DNA of 43,457 nucleotides from Rikenellaceae bacterium (GTDB taxonomy: Bacteria; Bacteroidota; Bacteroidia; Bacteroidales; UBA932), in the NCBI GenBank assembly GCA_022777205.1, contig JALFGP010000071.1, positions 1 to 43,457 of the forward strand, read 5' to 3'. Shown here piece by piece: positions 21,129-30,331 of this stretch. Both the position numbers and the translations under genes were made by a program. Position 1 is the first letter of the stretch; every line of letters begins with the position of its first letter. The notes below the pieces were generated by a model that saw only the letters and a list, made by a program, of their open reading frames with translations, did no database searches and was not told the DNA's origin.

Positions 21129-22136
21129 ATGGAACTGAAAAACATATTCACAACCGCCCTTGTCACTCTGATACATCTGATTCCCCTCCAAGCCCAGGAC
21201 ATAATGTTCTGGAACCTGGAAAACTTCTTCGACACTCACGATGACGGGACATCCACTTCCGATTCCGAATTTTCCTCCTTCGGAAGCCGCCATTGGACCC
21301 GGGCAAGATTTGAGAAAAAGCGGAATATGATAGCCAAGACCATACTCTGGGCTGCAGGATGCTGTTCTGACGGACAACCTCCGGAAGTGGTCGGCTTTGC
21401 GGAGGTGGAAAACCGCAAGGTTGTGAACAGCCTTATTTATTGCGATGTGCTGGCAAAGTGCGGTTATTCCTGCATACATTATGATTCGCCTGACCGCAGA
21501 GGCATAGATGTGGCTCTGATATACCGCAGGGATTCACTCGAACTGTTACATTCGGAAAGCCGGACTGTGAGGGACAGTTCCGGGCAGGTGCTCCCGACCA
21601 GGAATATGCTGCTTGCAACTTTCAGGAACCATAGGGGACGGACATTCCACATTATGGTGAATCATCATCCGTCCAAGTTCGGTGGGGCAAAGGCATCGGA
21701 AGGCAGGCGCTTTGCAGTGATGGCTGAAATGGCCCGCATCTGCGACTCTCTTGCCCGAACCGGCACAGGTCCTATAGTGTGTATGGGTGATTTCAACGAC
21801 CTGCCTGATGCCCCTCAATTTGCCGTTCTGGACGGGATAATGGAAAATCTCGCTCTGCCTTTGCACAAAAACGGTCTTGGTACCATAAAATATCAGGGCA
21901 AATGGGAACTCATAGATCATTTTCTCCTTTCGTCCGGCTATGAGCCAGCCCCCATTACCAACGACGTGAGTCCCGATTCCGGCAATATGCAAATTCTCTA
22001 TCCGCCCTTCCTGCTTGTCAGAGACAATGCACACACAGGCGAAAAACCATTCCGCACCTACTCCGGTCCGCGTTATATCGGGGGAGTCAGCGACCATCTG
22101 CCCATATTGATGCATCTTTCCCCGATGAGATATTAA
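21129..22136 (+). CDS. Secreted endonuclease/exonuclease/phosphatase family protein
   Basis: 335 aa; signal peptide, FWNLENFFDTHDD, EVVGFAEVENRKV, HIMVNHHPSKFGG, VCMGDFNDLPDAPQF, GVSDHLPILMHL: EEP-fold motifs. Confidence 0.93.
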   Translation: MELKNIFTTALVTLIHLIPLQAQDIMFWNLENFFDTHDDGTSTSDSEFSSFGSRHWTRARFEKKRNMIAKTILWAAGCCSDGQPPEVVGFAEVENRKVVNSLIYCDVLAKCGYSCIHYDSPDRRGIDVALIYRRDSLELLHSESRTVRDSSGQVLPTRNMLLATFRNHRGRTFHIMVNHHPSKFGGAKASEGRRFAVMAEMARICDSLARTGTGPIVCMGDFNDLPDAPQFAVLDGIMENLALPLHKNGLGTIKYQGKWELIDHFLLSSGYEPAPITNDVSPDSGNMQILYPPFLLVRDNAHTGEKPFRTYSGPRYIGGVSDHLPILMHLSPMRY

Positions 22137-22145
22137 AAAATTTGC

Positions 22146-22153
22146 TAACTTTG
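22146..22153 (+). promoter_or_regulatory. Putative -7 element (TAACTTTG) for galK
   Basis: TAACTTTG matches TAnnTTTG 53 bp upstream of the galK ATG; -33 element poor. Confidence 0.45.
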
Positions 22154-22206
22154 GCGGGATATGGATAAACCCATCTGCATATAATTAACACTAACAATAT
22201 CAAACA

Positions 22207-23349
22207 ATGGACAAACAGGCAATCAGCAACAAATTTGCAACTCTCTTCGGGGGAGAAGGCGAGTGGTTCGCATCTGCGGGCCGAATCAATCTTATCGGTG
22301 AACACACTGACTATAACGGCGGTTTCGTGTTCCCGGGTGCCATCGACAAGGGTATGGTGGCAGAAATCAGACTCAACGGCACTGACAAGGTGAGGGCATT
22401 TGCATTGGACCTCGACGAATATTGCGAATTCGGACTCAAGGAAGAAGATGCTCCTTCACAGTCTTGGGCAAGATATATTTTCGGAGTTTGCCGCGAAACC
22501 GAGAAGAGAGGCGGCAAAGTGGGAGGTTTCGACACGGTTTTCTCCGGAGACGTTCCTCTCGGAGCCGGTATGTCTTCTTCCGCAGCGCTTGAAAGTGCTT
22601 TTGCTTTCGCTCTCAACGAGCTTTTCGGCAACGGAATAGACAAATTCGAATTAGCAAGAATAGGACAGAGCACCGAGCACAACTACTGCGGTGTGAACTG
22701 CGGTATTATGGACCAGTTCGCTTCCGTATTCGGCAAAAAGGGCAATCTTATGAGGCTCGACTGCCGTTCTATGGAATTTGAATATTTTCCTTTCGACCCT
22801 GCACAGTACGGCTACAAACTCGTTCTGCTCAACTCCTGCGTAAAGCACGAACTCGTGGGTTCACCTTATAACGACCGCCGTGCATCCTGCGAAAGGGTGG
22901 CAAAGGTTTTGGGACAGGAATTCCTCAGGGGAGCCACTATGGACCAGCTTGAGGCCATCAAAGATCAGATTTCCGAGGAGGACTATATGAGAGCGCGCTA
23001 TGTCATCGGAGAGGAGCAAAGGGTTCTGGACGTTTGTGACGCACTCAAGGCCGGAGACTATGAGACCGTCGGAGCACGTATGTACGAAACCCACTGGGGT
23101 ATGTCAAAGGATTATGAAGTTTCCTGCGAAGAACTCGACTTCCTTGCAACCGTGGCAAAGGAATGTGGGGTTTCCGGTTCCAGAATTATGGGCGGCGGCT
23201 TCGGAGGATGTACCATCAACCTCGTCAAGGCTGAACTCTACGATTCATTCATAGCCACAGCAAAGGCCAAGTTTGCGGAGAAATACGGCCACGAGCCTAT
23301 AGTCATCGACGTGGTAATCAGCGACGGTGCACGCAGACTCGAAGCCTGA
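22207..23349 (+). CDS. galK: Galactokinase
   Basis: 380 aa; GRINLIGEHTDYNGGFVFPGAI, PLGAGMSSSAALESAFAFAL, CGIMDQFASVFGKKG, GSRIMGGGFGGCTINLV. Confidence 0.97.
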   Translation: MDKQAISNKFATLFGGEGEWFASAGRINLIGEHTDYNGGFVFPGAIDKGMVAEIRLNGTDKVRAFALDLDEYCEFGLKEEDAPSQSWARYIFGVCRETEKRGGKVGGFDTVFSGDVPLGAGMSSSAALESAFAFALNELFGNGIDKFELARIGQSTEHNYCGVNCGIMDQFASVFGKKGNLMRLDCRSMEFEYFPFDPAQYGYKLVLLNSCVKHELVGSPYNDRRASCERVAKVLGQEFLRGATMDQLEAIKDQISEEDYMRARYVIGEEQRVLDVCDALKAGDYETVGARMYETHWGMSKDYEVSCEELDFLATVAKECGVSGSRIMGGGFGGCTINLVKAELYDSFIATAKAKFAEKYGHEPIVIDVVISDGARRLEA

Positions 23350-23374
23350 AATCCGCGGTTATCTCTTGCGGAAA

Positions 23375-24022
23375 TTATCTGATGCAGGAGTTAATCCACT
23401 CATCATCAATATGAACGAAACCCTGGCCCGGAAGGATGCCGGGGTTTCTTGTCAATATGCCTTCGCAATCTTCATAGACGTTCCAGCCCACCTTCATTCC
23501 GACCATCTGGCCTCCTTTGGCAAAACTGAAAACTATATTGCGGGCCTCTCCTTCCCCCTCAAGACGGTAGAAACGCAATTTTGCGGCAAGACTGGCGTCC
23601 TTTTGTTTCAATTCGTTGAGAGTGACCCATTTGCATAATTCAATCACGGCGTCGTCCAGCCCTGCATCGTCTATCAGTACCTTTTCCATCAGCTCGCCCA
23701 TATCTTTCACAAGCCTCAACTTGTAGCCTCCCATGGCCTTGGTGTGGTTGGTGATGGCGGTCATCTGCGACTCGGAGAAATCATTCCCCGGCACCATCCA
23801 GAACATAAGTTTGCGCTCTGGATCGTGGTAAAGCACTTCGTATTTTGCGAGATTCACCCCTCCGCAATGGGGACATTCCCAGAGGAAGAGGGACCCGTCC
23901 CGCACTTTGGCCTTGAGTTCGGGATTTTCAGCAGTGTTGATGCTTTTGTAAATCGGAATAATATGGGACTGTCCGCATTTTGGACAAATCGCGTTTGCTT
24001 GTGCTTGTATTGACATTTTCAA
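23375..24022 (-). CDS. CpXC domain-containing protein of unknown function
   Basis: 215 aa; N-terminal paired CPKCG...CPHCG zinc-ribbon-like cysteines; QAQANAICPKCGQSHIIPIYKSINTAENPELKAKVRDGSLFLWECPHCG. Confidence 0.8.
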   Translation of the reverse strand: MKMSIQAQANAICPKCGQSHIIPIYKSINTAENPELKAKVRDGSLFLWECPHCGGVNLAKYEVLYHDPERKLMFWMVPGNDFSESQMTAITNHTKAMGGYKLRLVKDMGELMEKVLIDDAGLDDAVIELCKWVTLNELKQKDASLAAKLRFYRLEGEGEARNIVFSFAKGGQMVGMKVGWNVYEDCEGILTRNPGILPGQGFVHIDDEWINSCIR

Positions 24023-24036
24023 AAAAGTTAGTAATA

Positions 24037-27000
24037 TTAAAACATATCGAAACTGAACACAGGTCCGATGTAGAATTTAGGTATATTGTTTACTCCCAAT
24101 TGGTTCCCGACATTGGCAAGCCCGTTCCAGCCCGGGGCACCGTTGAAATTCACGCTTATGCCTATGCTGCAGGGGATGAGCAGCCAGAGTATGCACTGCA
24201 GATCCACTGCCAGGTCGAAGCCGTAGGTCATCAGGCAGCCGGGGCCACTGAGTTTGTTGTTGGGGATGTCGGCCTTGTTGAAGAGGGTGAGGTCTATGTG
24301 AGGGATGAACTGAAGCCTGCGGATATAGATGCAGGAGGCGAGCAGGGAACGGTCTCCGACATAAATCGGGATGGAATAGTCGGCTGACAGTTTGTACAGA
24401 TTGTCGGTCTTGTTGGTCAGGACACTGCGCAGTGTGGCATCCTGGAGGCCTCGGGGGAGTATGTCCACCACGGTGGTGCGGAAAGGGGCACTGTCGTAAA
24501 GGGCCTTCTTTTCTATGCTCGGAATCTTGCCCTGCCACATTCCCGTGAGTTTGACTCCCTGTTCCGGCACCACTCCCGGAAGATAGGCATAACCGTAGGC
24601 GAAGGCGGAAGGGGAGAACCAGTGTGTCATACCCAGAGGTATGTTCACTCCGGCCTGCACTCCTCCTCCCCAGCGGGGATAGATGGCTGAATTGGTGGTC
24701 GGGAGCAGGCTGTAATAGCTCAGGCTGGCCCTCAGATTCTGGGCGGGGAGATTCTTGAGGGAAGATTGCTTGCCGGAGAAATGATACATTTTGCTTCCGT
24801 CCTGAATCTCAGGGAAGACGACTTCGCCAGTGGAAGTCTTAATGGAGTATGGTCTGAAAATATAGGCGTTGGCATCCCTCCAGTCGTTGCTGAGGCTGTA
24901 GCTTATGCGTGGAGTGAGCCCTCTGGACCAGCCGCCGGAGGAGAAGTGGAAAGGTATGTAGGCACTCAGGCTGCCCGTGATGTAGGGCACAGACTGGTCG
25001 CGAAGTTCGGAATAGCTGATTCCGAATCTGCCCGGCTGCAGTTCGTAGGCTGACACCTGTCCCTGTTTTGCCCCCCTGTCGTTGAAGTCCAGATTGAACT
25101 CGAATACAGGGTAGAGCCCGCTGTACTTGAGGTTCAGATGCAGTCCGTTTCTCCAGTGCTTCTTGTCGTATGGGTCCGGATGGACTGAATATCCCGCTAT
25201 ACCTGAAAATGTGCCCAGCTGGTTCTGGATTACGGCTGTGGCTCCGAGTTTTATGTTGTCGAAGATATTGTCTCCCAAGTCCCCGTTCATCAGGGCCGGC
25301 AGGTTCACATAGACCGGAGCCCAGGAATGTACGCGGAACATCTGAGGGAACTTGCGGTAGCGTTTCGGTTCAGACAGCTGCATCGTGTCCGCTCTTGCGC
25401 TCTCACTGGCTATGAAATCCTTGTCTGAGTAGATTTTTTCGGCTCTTCTGCGGGCCTGTTCACTGAGTTTGTCGGCAATGGGCCAGGAGTATCTTTCGTT
25501 CCAGTCCACCTCTTTGTCGAAGAGATGTTCCGTCGCAGTCCTGTATATCATCTTGCCCTTGCGGGTCATGGAAGCGTAATACAGATAATTCCGGTCTTTG
25601 TCGAAGACATAGTCACTTGCTCCATAGCGGGTTGATGTGAGCTGCCTTATGCTTCCGTCCCCAGGCCGGAAACTGTAGAGCTCGTTCACTCCGGTACGGT
25701 CGGAGGTGAAAAGGAGCCTGTCCCCGTCGCTCTGCAAGTCCTTCATCTGTACCGGAGTGGGCCTCAGCAATACTTTCCAATTCCCGTTTTCGAGTTCGGT
25801 GCAATATATGCCGAAACCGTTTTCCGAAATGGCGGTTGCACAAACGATATTTTCATCCATCCACGCAAGGTCCACCAGCTGCAGCGAATCCGGAGCATCC
25901 AGGCATTGCATCAAGGCTCCGTTTTCGGAATCAAGTATATTGAGCATACTGCCTCCTTCGGGTTTAACTCCCACTGCTGCAATGCGTTTACCGTCCCGGG
26001 ATGGCACTGGGTTATAGTCCCAGTTTCCGTGCCGCAGTGTCTTTTTGGACTTGCTGAAAGGTTTTGAATATCTCAAGTCGGAAGTATATCTTACAGTCCA
26101 GCGGGCATCGGGGGTGGCTTCGCTCCAATAGAGCTGCTTTCCGTCAGGAGAGGGGTAGAGTTGGCCGCTGTTGCCGTTGAAAAAACTTATGAATTTCTCT
26201 GGAAATTGTCTGGCAGGTCCCAGGGTGTCTGCGAAATGTCCGCTGAGGTCTATGCGGACAAGCTTGTAATTGTCGTTGAATCCGTGCTTTATGCTGAACA
26301 GGGAGTGCCCGATAATGGTAAAATTCTCATAATCGGCGGTTTTGCGTGGCTCTGCCGTGATTTGCTCCATTGGCATATAGGGCTTTCTGACTTCCGCGTC
26401 CTTCTGCCACACAGCCGTAACGCTGTCCCTTATGGCCGGAAAGGAATGTACCAGGTTCTTGCCTGTGGTGCGCTTGGCCATCACATCCCTCACGTCGAAG
26501 CGGAAAAAATGCTTTGCGGCATAGTGGAGATATTCATCAGTGTAATCGTCCCTGTCATATAGCCAGCGCATTCCCCCGTAGGTGAGATAGCCGAGGGCAT
26601 ACCAGTCTGGGGTATATTTCTTCTGTGACCCGAATCTCCACTGGTCCCAGTCCCTGAGGTCTCCCTGGTCGAAACTTACCATATAATAGTTGAGGAAATC
26701 GGCTTTGCGTCCCCTTCCTGAGCGGGTGAGTTCCGTTTCAGCAATCACAGCATCGCCTTCGAGAAAGGAGGATTCGGTGTAGATGGCCGCTGTGAGTCCG
26801 TTCCACATTTCGCCGAGGAACCAGCCGATGACTCCCTGGGTACTGTCCAGTCCGAATTGCATCTGGCTGATGTGGCGGGATTCGTGAACTGCCAGCTGGG
26901 TTATCCAGGGATGGGCTTCTGAACCGTAAATCTGGGGAATGGTGAAAGCATCCATTCGCTTCGGTGCCCAGGCCACGGAGCCGTTTGAGATGGCGTTATG

Positions 27001-27276
27001 CGGGTGGAGCACCACAGGCATTCTGCCCCTGATTTTTTCACCAGGAAGGTAGCCTGAAGTGAGCCCCACAGGTCTGCGGAACTTTTCAAGTTCGCGGGCG
27101 TATTCCCGTGCCAGGGAATCTAAACCAAGAGGATAGATGACTTTGTAGTTTTCCGATTCTATGCTGTACCACCTGCTGAACCTGTCGTCCCCCACAGAAT
27201 AGAACTGCGCCCCTGCTCCCAAATGGACCAGAGTCAGCAAAACTGCAAGGGCGAGTCTTTTCAAATTCGCTTTCAT
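24037..27276 (-). CDS. Large secreted or outer-membrane protein: HExxH metalloprotease-like domain, beta-propeller-like repeats, C-terminal beta-barrel-like region
   Basis: ORF extends to 27429; likely start MKANLKRLALAVLLTLVHLGAGAQ at 27276. QLAVHESRHISQMQFG ... SSFLEGDAVIAETEL; propeller-like strands (SPDGKQLYWSEATPDARWTV, VPSRDGKRIAAVGV, LLFTSDRTGVNELYSF); C-terminal amphipathic strands ending FSFDMF. Confidence 0.8.
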   Translation of the reverse strand: MKANLKRLALAVLLTLVHLGAGAQFYSVGDDRFSRWYSIESENYKVIYPLGLDSLAREYARELEKFRRPVGLTSGYLPGEKIRGRMPVVLHPHNAISNGSVAWAPKRMDAFTIPQIYGSEAHPWITQLAVHESRHISQMQFGLDSTQGVIGWFLGEMWNGLTAAIYTESSFLEGDAVIAETELTRSGRGRKADFLNYYMVSFDQGDLRDWDQWRFGSQKKYTPDWYALGYLTYGGMRWLYDRDDYTDEYLHYAAKHFFRFDVRDVMAKRTTGKNLVHSFPAIRDSVTAVWQKDAEVRKPYMPMEQITAEPRKTADYENFTIIGHSLFSIKHGFNDNYKLVRIDLSGHFADTLGPARQFPEKFISFFNGNSGQLYPSPDGKQLYWSEATPDARWTVRYTSDLRYSKPFSKSKKTLRHGNWDYNPVPSRDGKRIAAVGVKPEGGSMLNILDSENGALMQCLDAPDSLQLVDLAWMDENIVCATAISENGFGIYCTELENGNWKVLLRPTPVQMKDLQSDGDRLLFTSDRTGVNELYSFRPGDGSIRQLTSTRYGASDYVFDKDRNYLYYASMTRKGKMIYRTATEHLFDKEVDWNERYSWPIADKLSEQARRRAEKIYSDKDFIASESARADTMQLSEPKRYRKFPQMFRVHSWAPVYVNLPALMNGDLGDNIFDNIKLGATAVIQNQLGTFSGIAGYSVHPDPYDKKHWRNGLHLNLKYSGLYPVFEFNLDFNDRGAKQGQVSAYELQPGRFGISYSELRDQSVPYITGSLSAYIPFHFSSGGWSRGLTPRISYSLSNDWRDANAYIFRPYSIKTSTGEVVFPEIQDGSKMYHFSGKQSSLKNLPAQNLRASLSYYSLLPTTNSAIYPRWGGGVQAGVNIPLGMTHWFSPSAFAYGYAYLPGVVPEQGVKLTGMWQGKIPSIEKKALYDSAPFRTTVVDILPRGLQDATLRSVLTNKTDNLYKLSADYSIPIYVGDRSLLASCIYIRRLQFIPHIDLTLFNKADIPNNKLSGPGCLMTYGFDLAVDLQCILWLLIPCSIGISVNFNGAPGWNGLANVGNQLGVNNIPKFYIGPVFSFDMF

Positions 27277-27321
27277 CTTTTCTTTCAAATGCCGGGATGA
27301 CTCCCATCCCAATTCAACTTG

Positions 27322-27329
27322 CAAATATA
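27322..27329 (-). promoter_or_regulatory. Putative -7 element (TATATTTG) for the propeller-protein gene
   Basis: Minus strand TATATTTG matches TAnnTTTG about 46 bp upstream of the inferred ATG; the adjacent upstream DNA is the dispersed repeat. Confidence 0.4.
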
Positions 27330-27343
27330 GAAATCTTCGATAA

Positions 27344-27391
27344 GTAATCCTCAAAAAATAACCTGCATCATCTTTGAAAATCTTTGCGGTC
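27344..27391 (-). repeat. Dispersed intergenic repeat, copy A
   Basis: GTAATCCTCAAAAAATAACCTGCATCATCTTTGAAAATCTTTGCGGTC; differs from 43206-43250 by one 3-nt insertion (CAT) and one substitution. Confidence 0.85.
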
Positions 27392-27462
27392 AGAAAAAGA
27401 AATAATATTTTTCTTGATTTGATTGGCAATAGTTTTTAACTTCGCAGGATATGATTTTTTGT

Positions 27463-28422
27463 ATGAAGAGGATTCTCATATACGCAATGGCAGTGCTTGC
27501 GGTTGTGGGCTGCGGCGGAAGGACGACATCAAAGAAGGCGGATATATCCCCCACCCTTCCGTTCCCCCAGGTGCAGGTGCCGGCAATGATTGAAGACAGG
27601 GAAGAGGCTATGGAATACGCTGCGTTGCACTATTTCGACAAGCTCGCAGATCCGGCCCGCAAAGGCGTATGCGATTCCCTGACTGTGGCTTCCGTGGCGG
27701 CCGGGGAGGTGGAACAGGCGGTGTCTTCCTGGTGCTACCTTTTGGACAATTTGCCGCTGCCGACTGCACGCAAGGCTGCTTCAAGGCTTTTCCAGAGAGC
27801 GGAATCCTGCGAAATGGCAGACACTTCCTCCAATGTTTTCGAGTCCATAGTGGCCCTTGTGGACAGATATCTCTACGACCCCAATTCGCCCGTGCGCAAT
27901 GAGGACATTTATCAGGCCTTCGTGCAGGAAAAATCGCTTTCAAGCCTCTTTACCGATGAACAGAGGCAGGGCTTTGCAGAGACTGTCAGACGCTGCGGAC
28001 TCAATCAGGTGGGTACCAGGGCCGCGGATTTCATTTTTTCCGACCGCAACGGCCGCACGGGGCATCTCTATGGAGTGAAAGCCGAGACCACAATCCTATT
28101 TTTCTCGAATCCCGGCTGCAATGCCTGCAAGGAAATCATAGATGCCCTCAAATCCCGGCCTGAAATGGAGGATATGATAAAATCGGGAGATTTGGCCGTG
28201 GTGAACGTATATATAGACGAGGACCTCGGGGAATGGTACGGATATATGGGCGAATACCCATTGTCGTGGCATAATGTATATGACCCCAATCTGGTAATCC
28301 GCAACGACCTGCTCTATGATGTGAGGGCTATTCCTTCGCTCTATCTGCTGAACAGGGACAAAATAGTTTTGCTCAAAGACACCACTACAGAGAAACTGCT
28401 GGCCTCTGTATTCGGCAACTGA
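27463..28422 (+). CDS. Thioredoxin-like lipoprotein (DUF5106/TlpA-like)
   Basis: ORF opens at 27451; likely start MKRILIYAMAVLAVVGCGG at 27463 (lipobox VVGC). C-terminal thioredoxin-like: ETTILFFSNPGCNACKEIIDAL...YDVRAIPSLYLLNRDKIVLLKD (CNAC motif, cis-Pro context). Confidence 0.85.
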   Translation: MKRILIYAMAVLAVVGCGGRTTSKKADISPTLPFPQVQVPAMIEDREEAMEYAALHYFDKLADPARKGVCDSLTVASVAAGEVEQAVSSWCYLLDNLPLPTARKAASRLFQRAESCEMADTSSNVFESIVALVDRYLYDPNSPVRNEDIYQAFVQEKSLSSLFTDEQRQGFAETVRRCGLNQVGTRAADFIFSDRNGRTGHLYGVKAETTILFFSNPGCNACKEIIDALKSRPEMEDMIKSGDLAVVNVYIDEDLGEWYGYMGEYPLSWHNVYDPNLVIRNDLLYDVRAIPSLYLLNRDKIVLLKDTTTEKLLASVFGN

Positions 28423-28444
28423 ATGAATACTAATAAATAAAGAT

Positions 28445-29497
28445 ATGGCAACTATAACCAAAGAACTTTGGGGCAAATCCAAAGACGGAAAGGAAATTTA
28501 TCTCTACACATTGACAAATGAATCCGGAGCCTGCATCAAGGTTTCCAGCGTGGGTGCGGGCCTTGTGGCTGCCTGTGTGCCGGACAGGAAAGGTAATCTC
28601 GCAGACGTGGTGCTCGGATATCCGGAGGCTGCAAGTTATTTCGCAGATGGTCCCTGCGCGGGAAAAGTGCCGGGACGTTATGCCAACCGCATAGCCAGGG
28701 GCAAGTTCGAACTGGACGGCAAAGTCTATGAATTGCCGGTAAACAACGGTCCGAACCATCTTCACGGAGGTCCGGAAGGCTTCCAGAATCAGGTTTGGGA
28801 AAGCCGCATCGAGAATGGGGGAGTGGAGTTCCTCTATGATGCCGCAGACGGAGAAATGGGCTATCCCGGTGCATTGAAGGCTGTGGCAAGATACGAGTGG
28901 AGTGAGGAGAACGAAATACGTCTGACTCTCACCGCCAAATCCGATGCGCCTACGGTGGTGAATCTGACCAATCACGCCTATTTCAACCTCAACGGAGAAG
29001 GTTCCGGTACTGTCCTGAACCACCTTCTCAGGCTCAACGCATCCGAATGGCTTCCGACCGACGAGACTCTCATTCCTCTCGGGGATTCAGAGCCGGTGGC
29101 AGGTACTCCTATGGATTTTGTGGTGGAGAAACCTATAGGCAGGGACATCAAGGCGGATTTTCCGGCCCTGAAATACGGCAAGGGTTATGACAACTGCTGG
29201 GTCATCGACGGCGGAGAACCTGGCCAGCTCCAAGAGGCTGCTGAGCTCAGGTCCGAGGAGTCGGGACGCTGTCTGAAGGTCTATACCACCCAGCCTGGTG
29301 TGCAGGTTTATACCGGAAACTGGCTTTCAGGTTGTCCTGTGGGCAAATGCGGACGCAGTTACGAGGACTATGAGGGGGTGGCCCTGGAGTGCCAGAACTT
29401 CCCTGATTCTCCGAACAAGGCGGACTATCCTTCACCTGTGCTCCGTCCCGATGAAACTTACGAACAGGCTATAATCTTTGCGTTCTCAGTAAGATAA
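28445..29497 (+). CDS. galM: Aldose 1-epimerase (galactose mutarotase)
   Basis: 350 aa; [96 protein letters not shown]. Confidence 0.97.
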   Translation: MATITKELWGKSKDGKEIYLYTLTNESGACIKVSSVGAGLVAACVPDRKGNLADVVLGYPEAASYFADGPCAGKVPGRYANRIARGKFELDGKVYELPVNNGPNHLHGGPEGFQNQVWESRIENGGVEFLYDAADGEMGYPGALKAVARYEWSEENEIRLTLTAKSDAPTVVNLTNHAYFNLNGEGSGTVLNHLLRLNASEWLPTDETLIPLGDSEPVAGTPMDFVVEKPIGRDIKADFPALKYGKGYDNCWVIDGGEPGQLQEAAELRSEESGRCLKVYTTQPGVQVYTGNWLSGCPVGKCGRSYEDYEGVALECQNFPDSPNKADYPSPVLRPDETYEQAIIFAFSVR

Positions 29498-29499
29498 CT

Positions 29500-30294
29500 A
29501 TGAAGCAATATCTCGACCTTTTGAAACTGATACGTGAGACAGGAGTGCTGAAATACGACCGCACCGGGGTGGGCACACAGAGCATCTTCGGACACCAGAT
29601 GCGTTTCGACCTTTCTGAGGGCTTTCCGCTTCTGACCACGAAGAAAGTGCATCTGAAATCCATTATCTACGAGCTGCTCTGGTTTATTGCGGGGGATACC
29701 AACATCAAGTATCTCAAGGACCACGGAGTCTCAATCTGGGATGAGTGGGCGGATGAGAACGGAGACCTGGGTCCTGTATATGGACATCAGTGGCGCAGTT
29801 GGCCCACTCCTGACGGAAAGACCATAGACCAGCTTTCGGAGGTGATTCAGACCATAAAGCGAAATCCTGATTCGAGGAGAATGATAGTCTCGGCGTGGAA
29901 TGTGGCGGAGGTGTCCAAAATGGCTCTTCCGCCCTGCCATACGCTGTTTCAGTTCTATGTGGCTGAAGGCAGGCTTTCCTGTCAGCTCTATCAGCGCAGT
30001 GCGGACGTTTTCCTTGGAGTGCCGTTCAATATAGCCTCCTATGCCCTCCTGACTATGATGATAGCCCAGGTCTGCGGTCTGCAGCCGGGAGAGTTCATCC
30101 ACACCACCGGTGACACCCACATCTACCAGAACCATTTCGACCAGGTGGCCGAGCAGTTGTCCCGCACACCCAAGGCCCTGCCCCGAATGGTCCTGAATCC
30201 GGAGGTCAAGGATATTTTCGATTTCAAATACGAAGACTTCCGACTCGAAGGCTACGACCCCTGGCCGGCCATCAAGGCTCCGGTGGCTGTGTGA
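29500..30294 (+). CDS. thyA: Thymidylate synthase
   Basis: 264 aa; [77 protein letters not shown]. Confidence 0.98.
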   Translation: MKQYLDLLKLIRETGVLKYDRTGVGTQSIFGHQMRFDLSEGFPLLTTKKVHLKSIIYELLWFIAGDTNIKYLKDHGVSIWDEWADENGDLGPVYGHQWRSWPTPDGKTIDQLSEVIQTIKRNPDSRRMIVSAWNVAEVSKMALPPCHTLFQFYVAEGRLSCQLYQRSADVFLGVPFNIASYALLTMMIAQVCGLQPGEFIHTTGDTHIYQNHFDQVAEQLSRTPKALPRMVLNPEVKDIFDFKYEDFRLEGYDPWPAIKAPVAV

Positions 30295-30331
30295 TTATGT
30301 GACTCAATAAGAATTGCGAAACTTGAGGAGA

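Noticed and set aside
27277-27429. N-terminal extension of the propeller-protein ORF
   Set aside because: Signal peptide MKANLKRLALAVLLTLVHLGAGAQ starts at 27276; upstream codons cover the promoter and repeat region.
22207-29497. galK and galM as a galactose operon
   Set aside because: They are about 5 kb apart with divergent and opposite-strand genes between them; not a single operon, though both assignments are firm.
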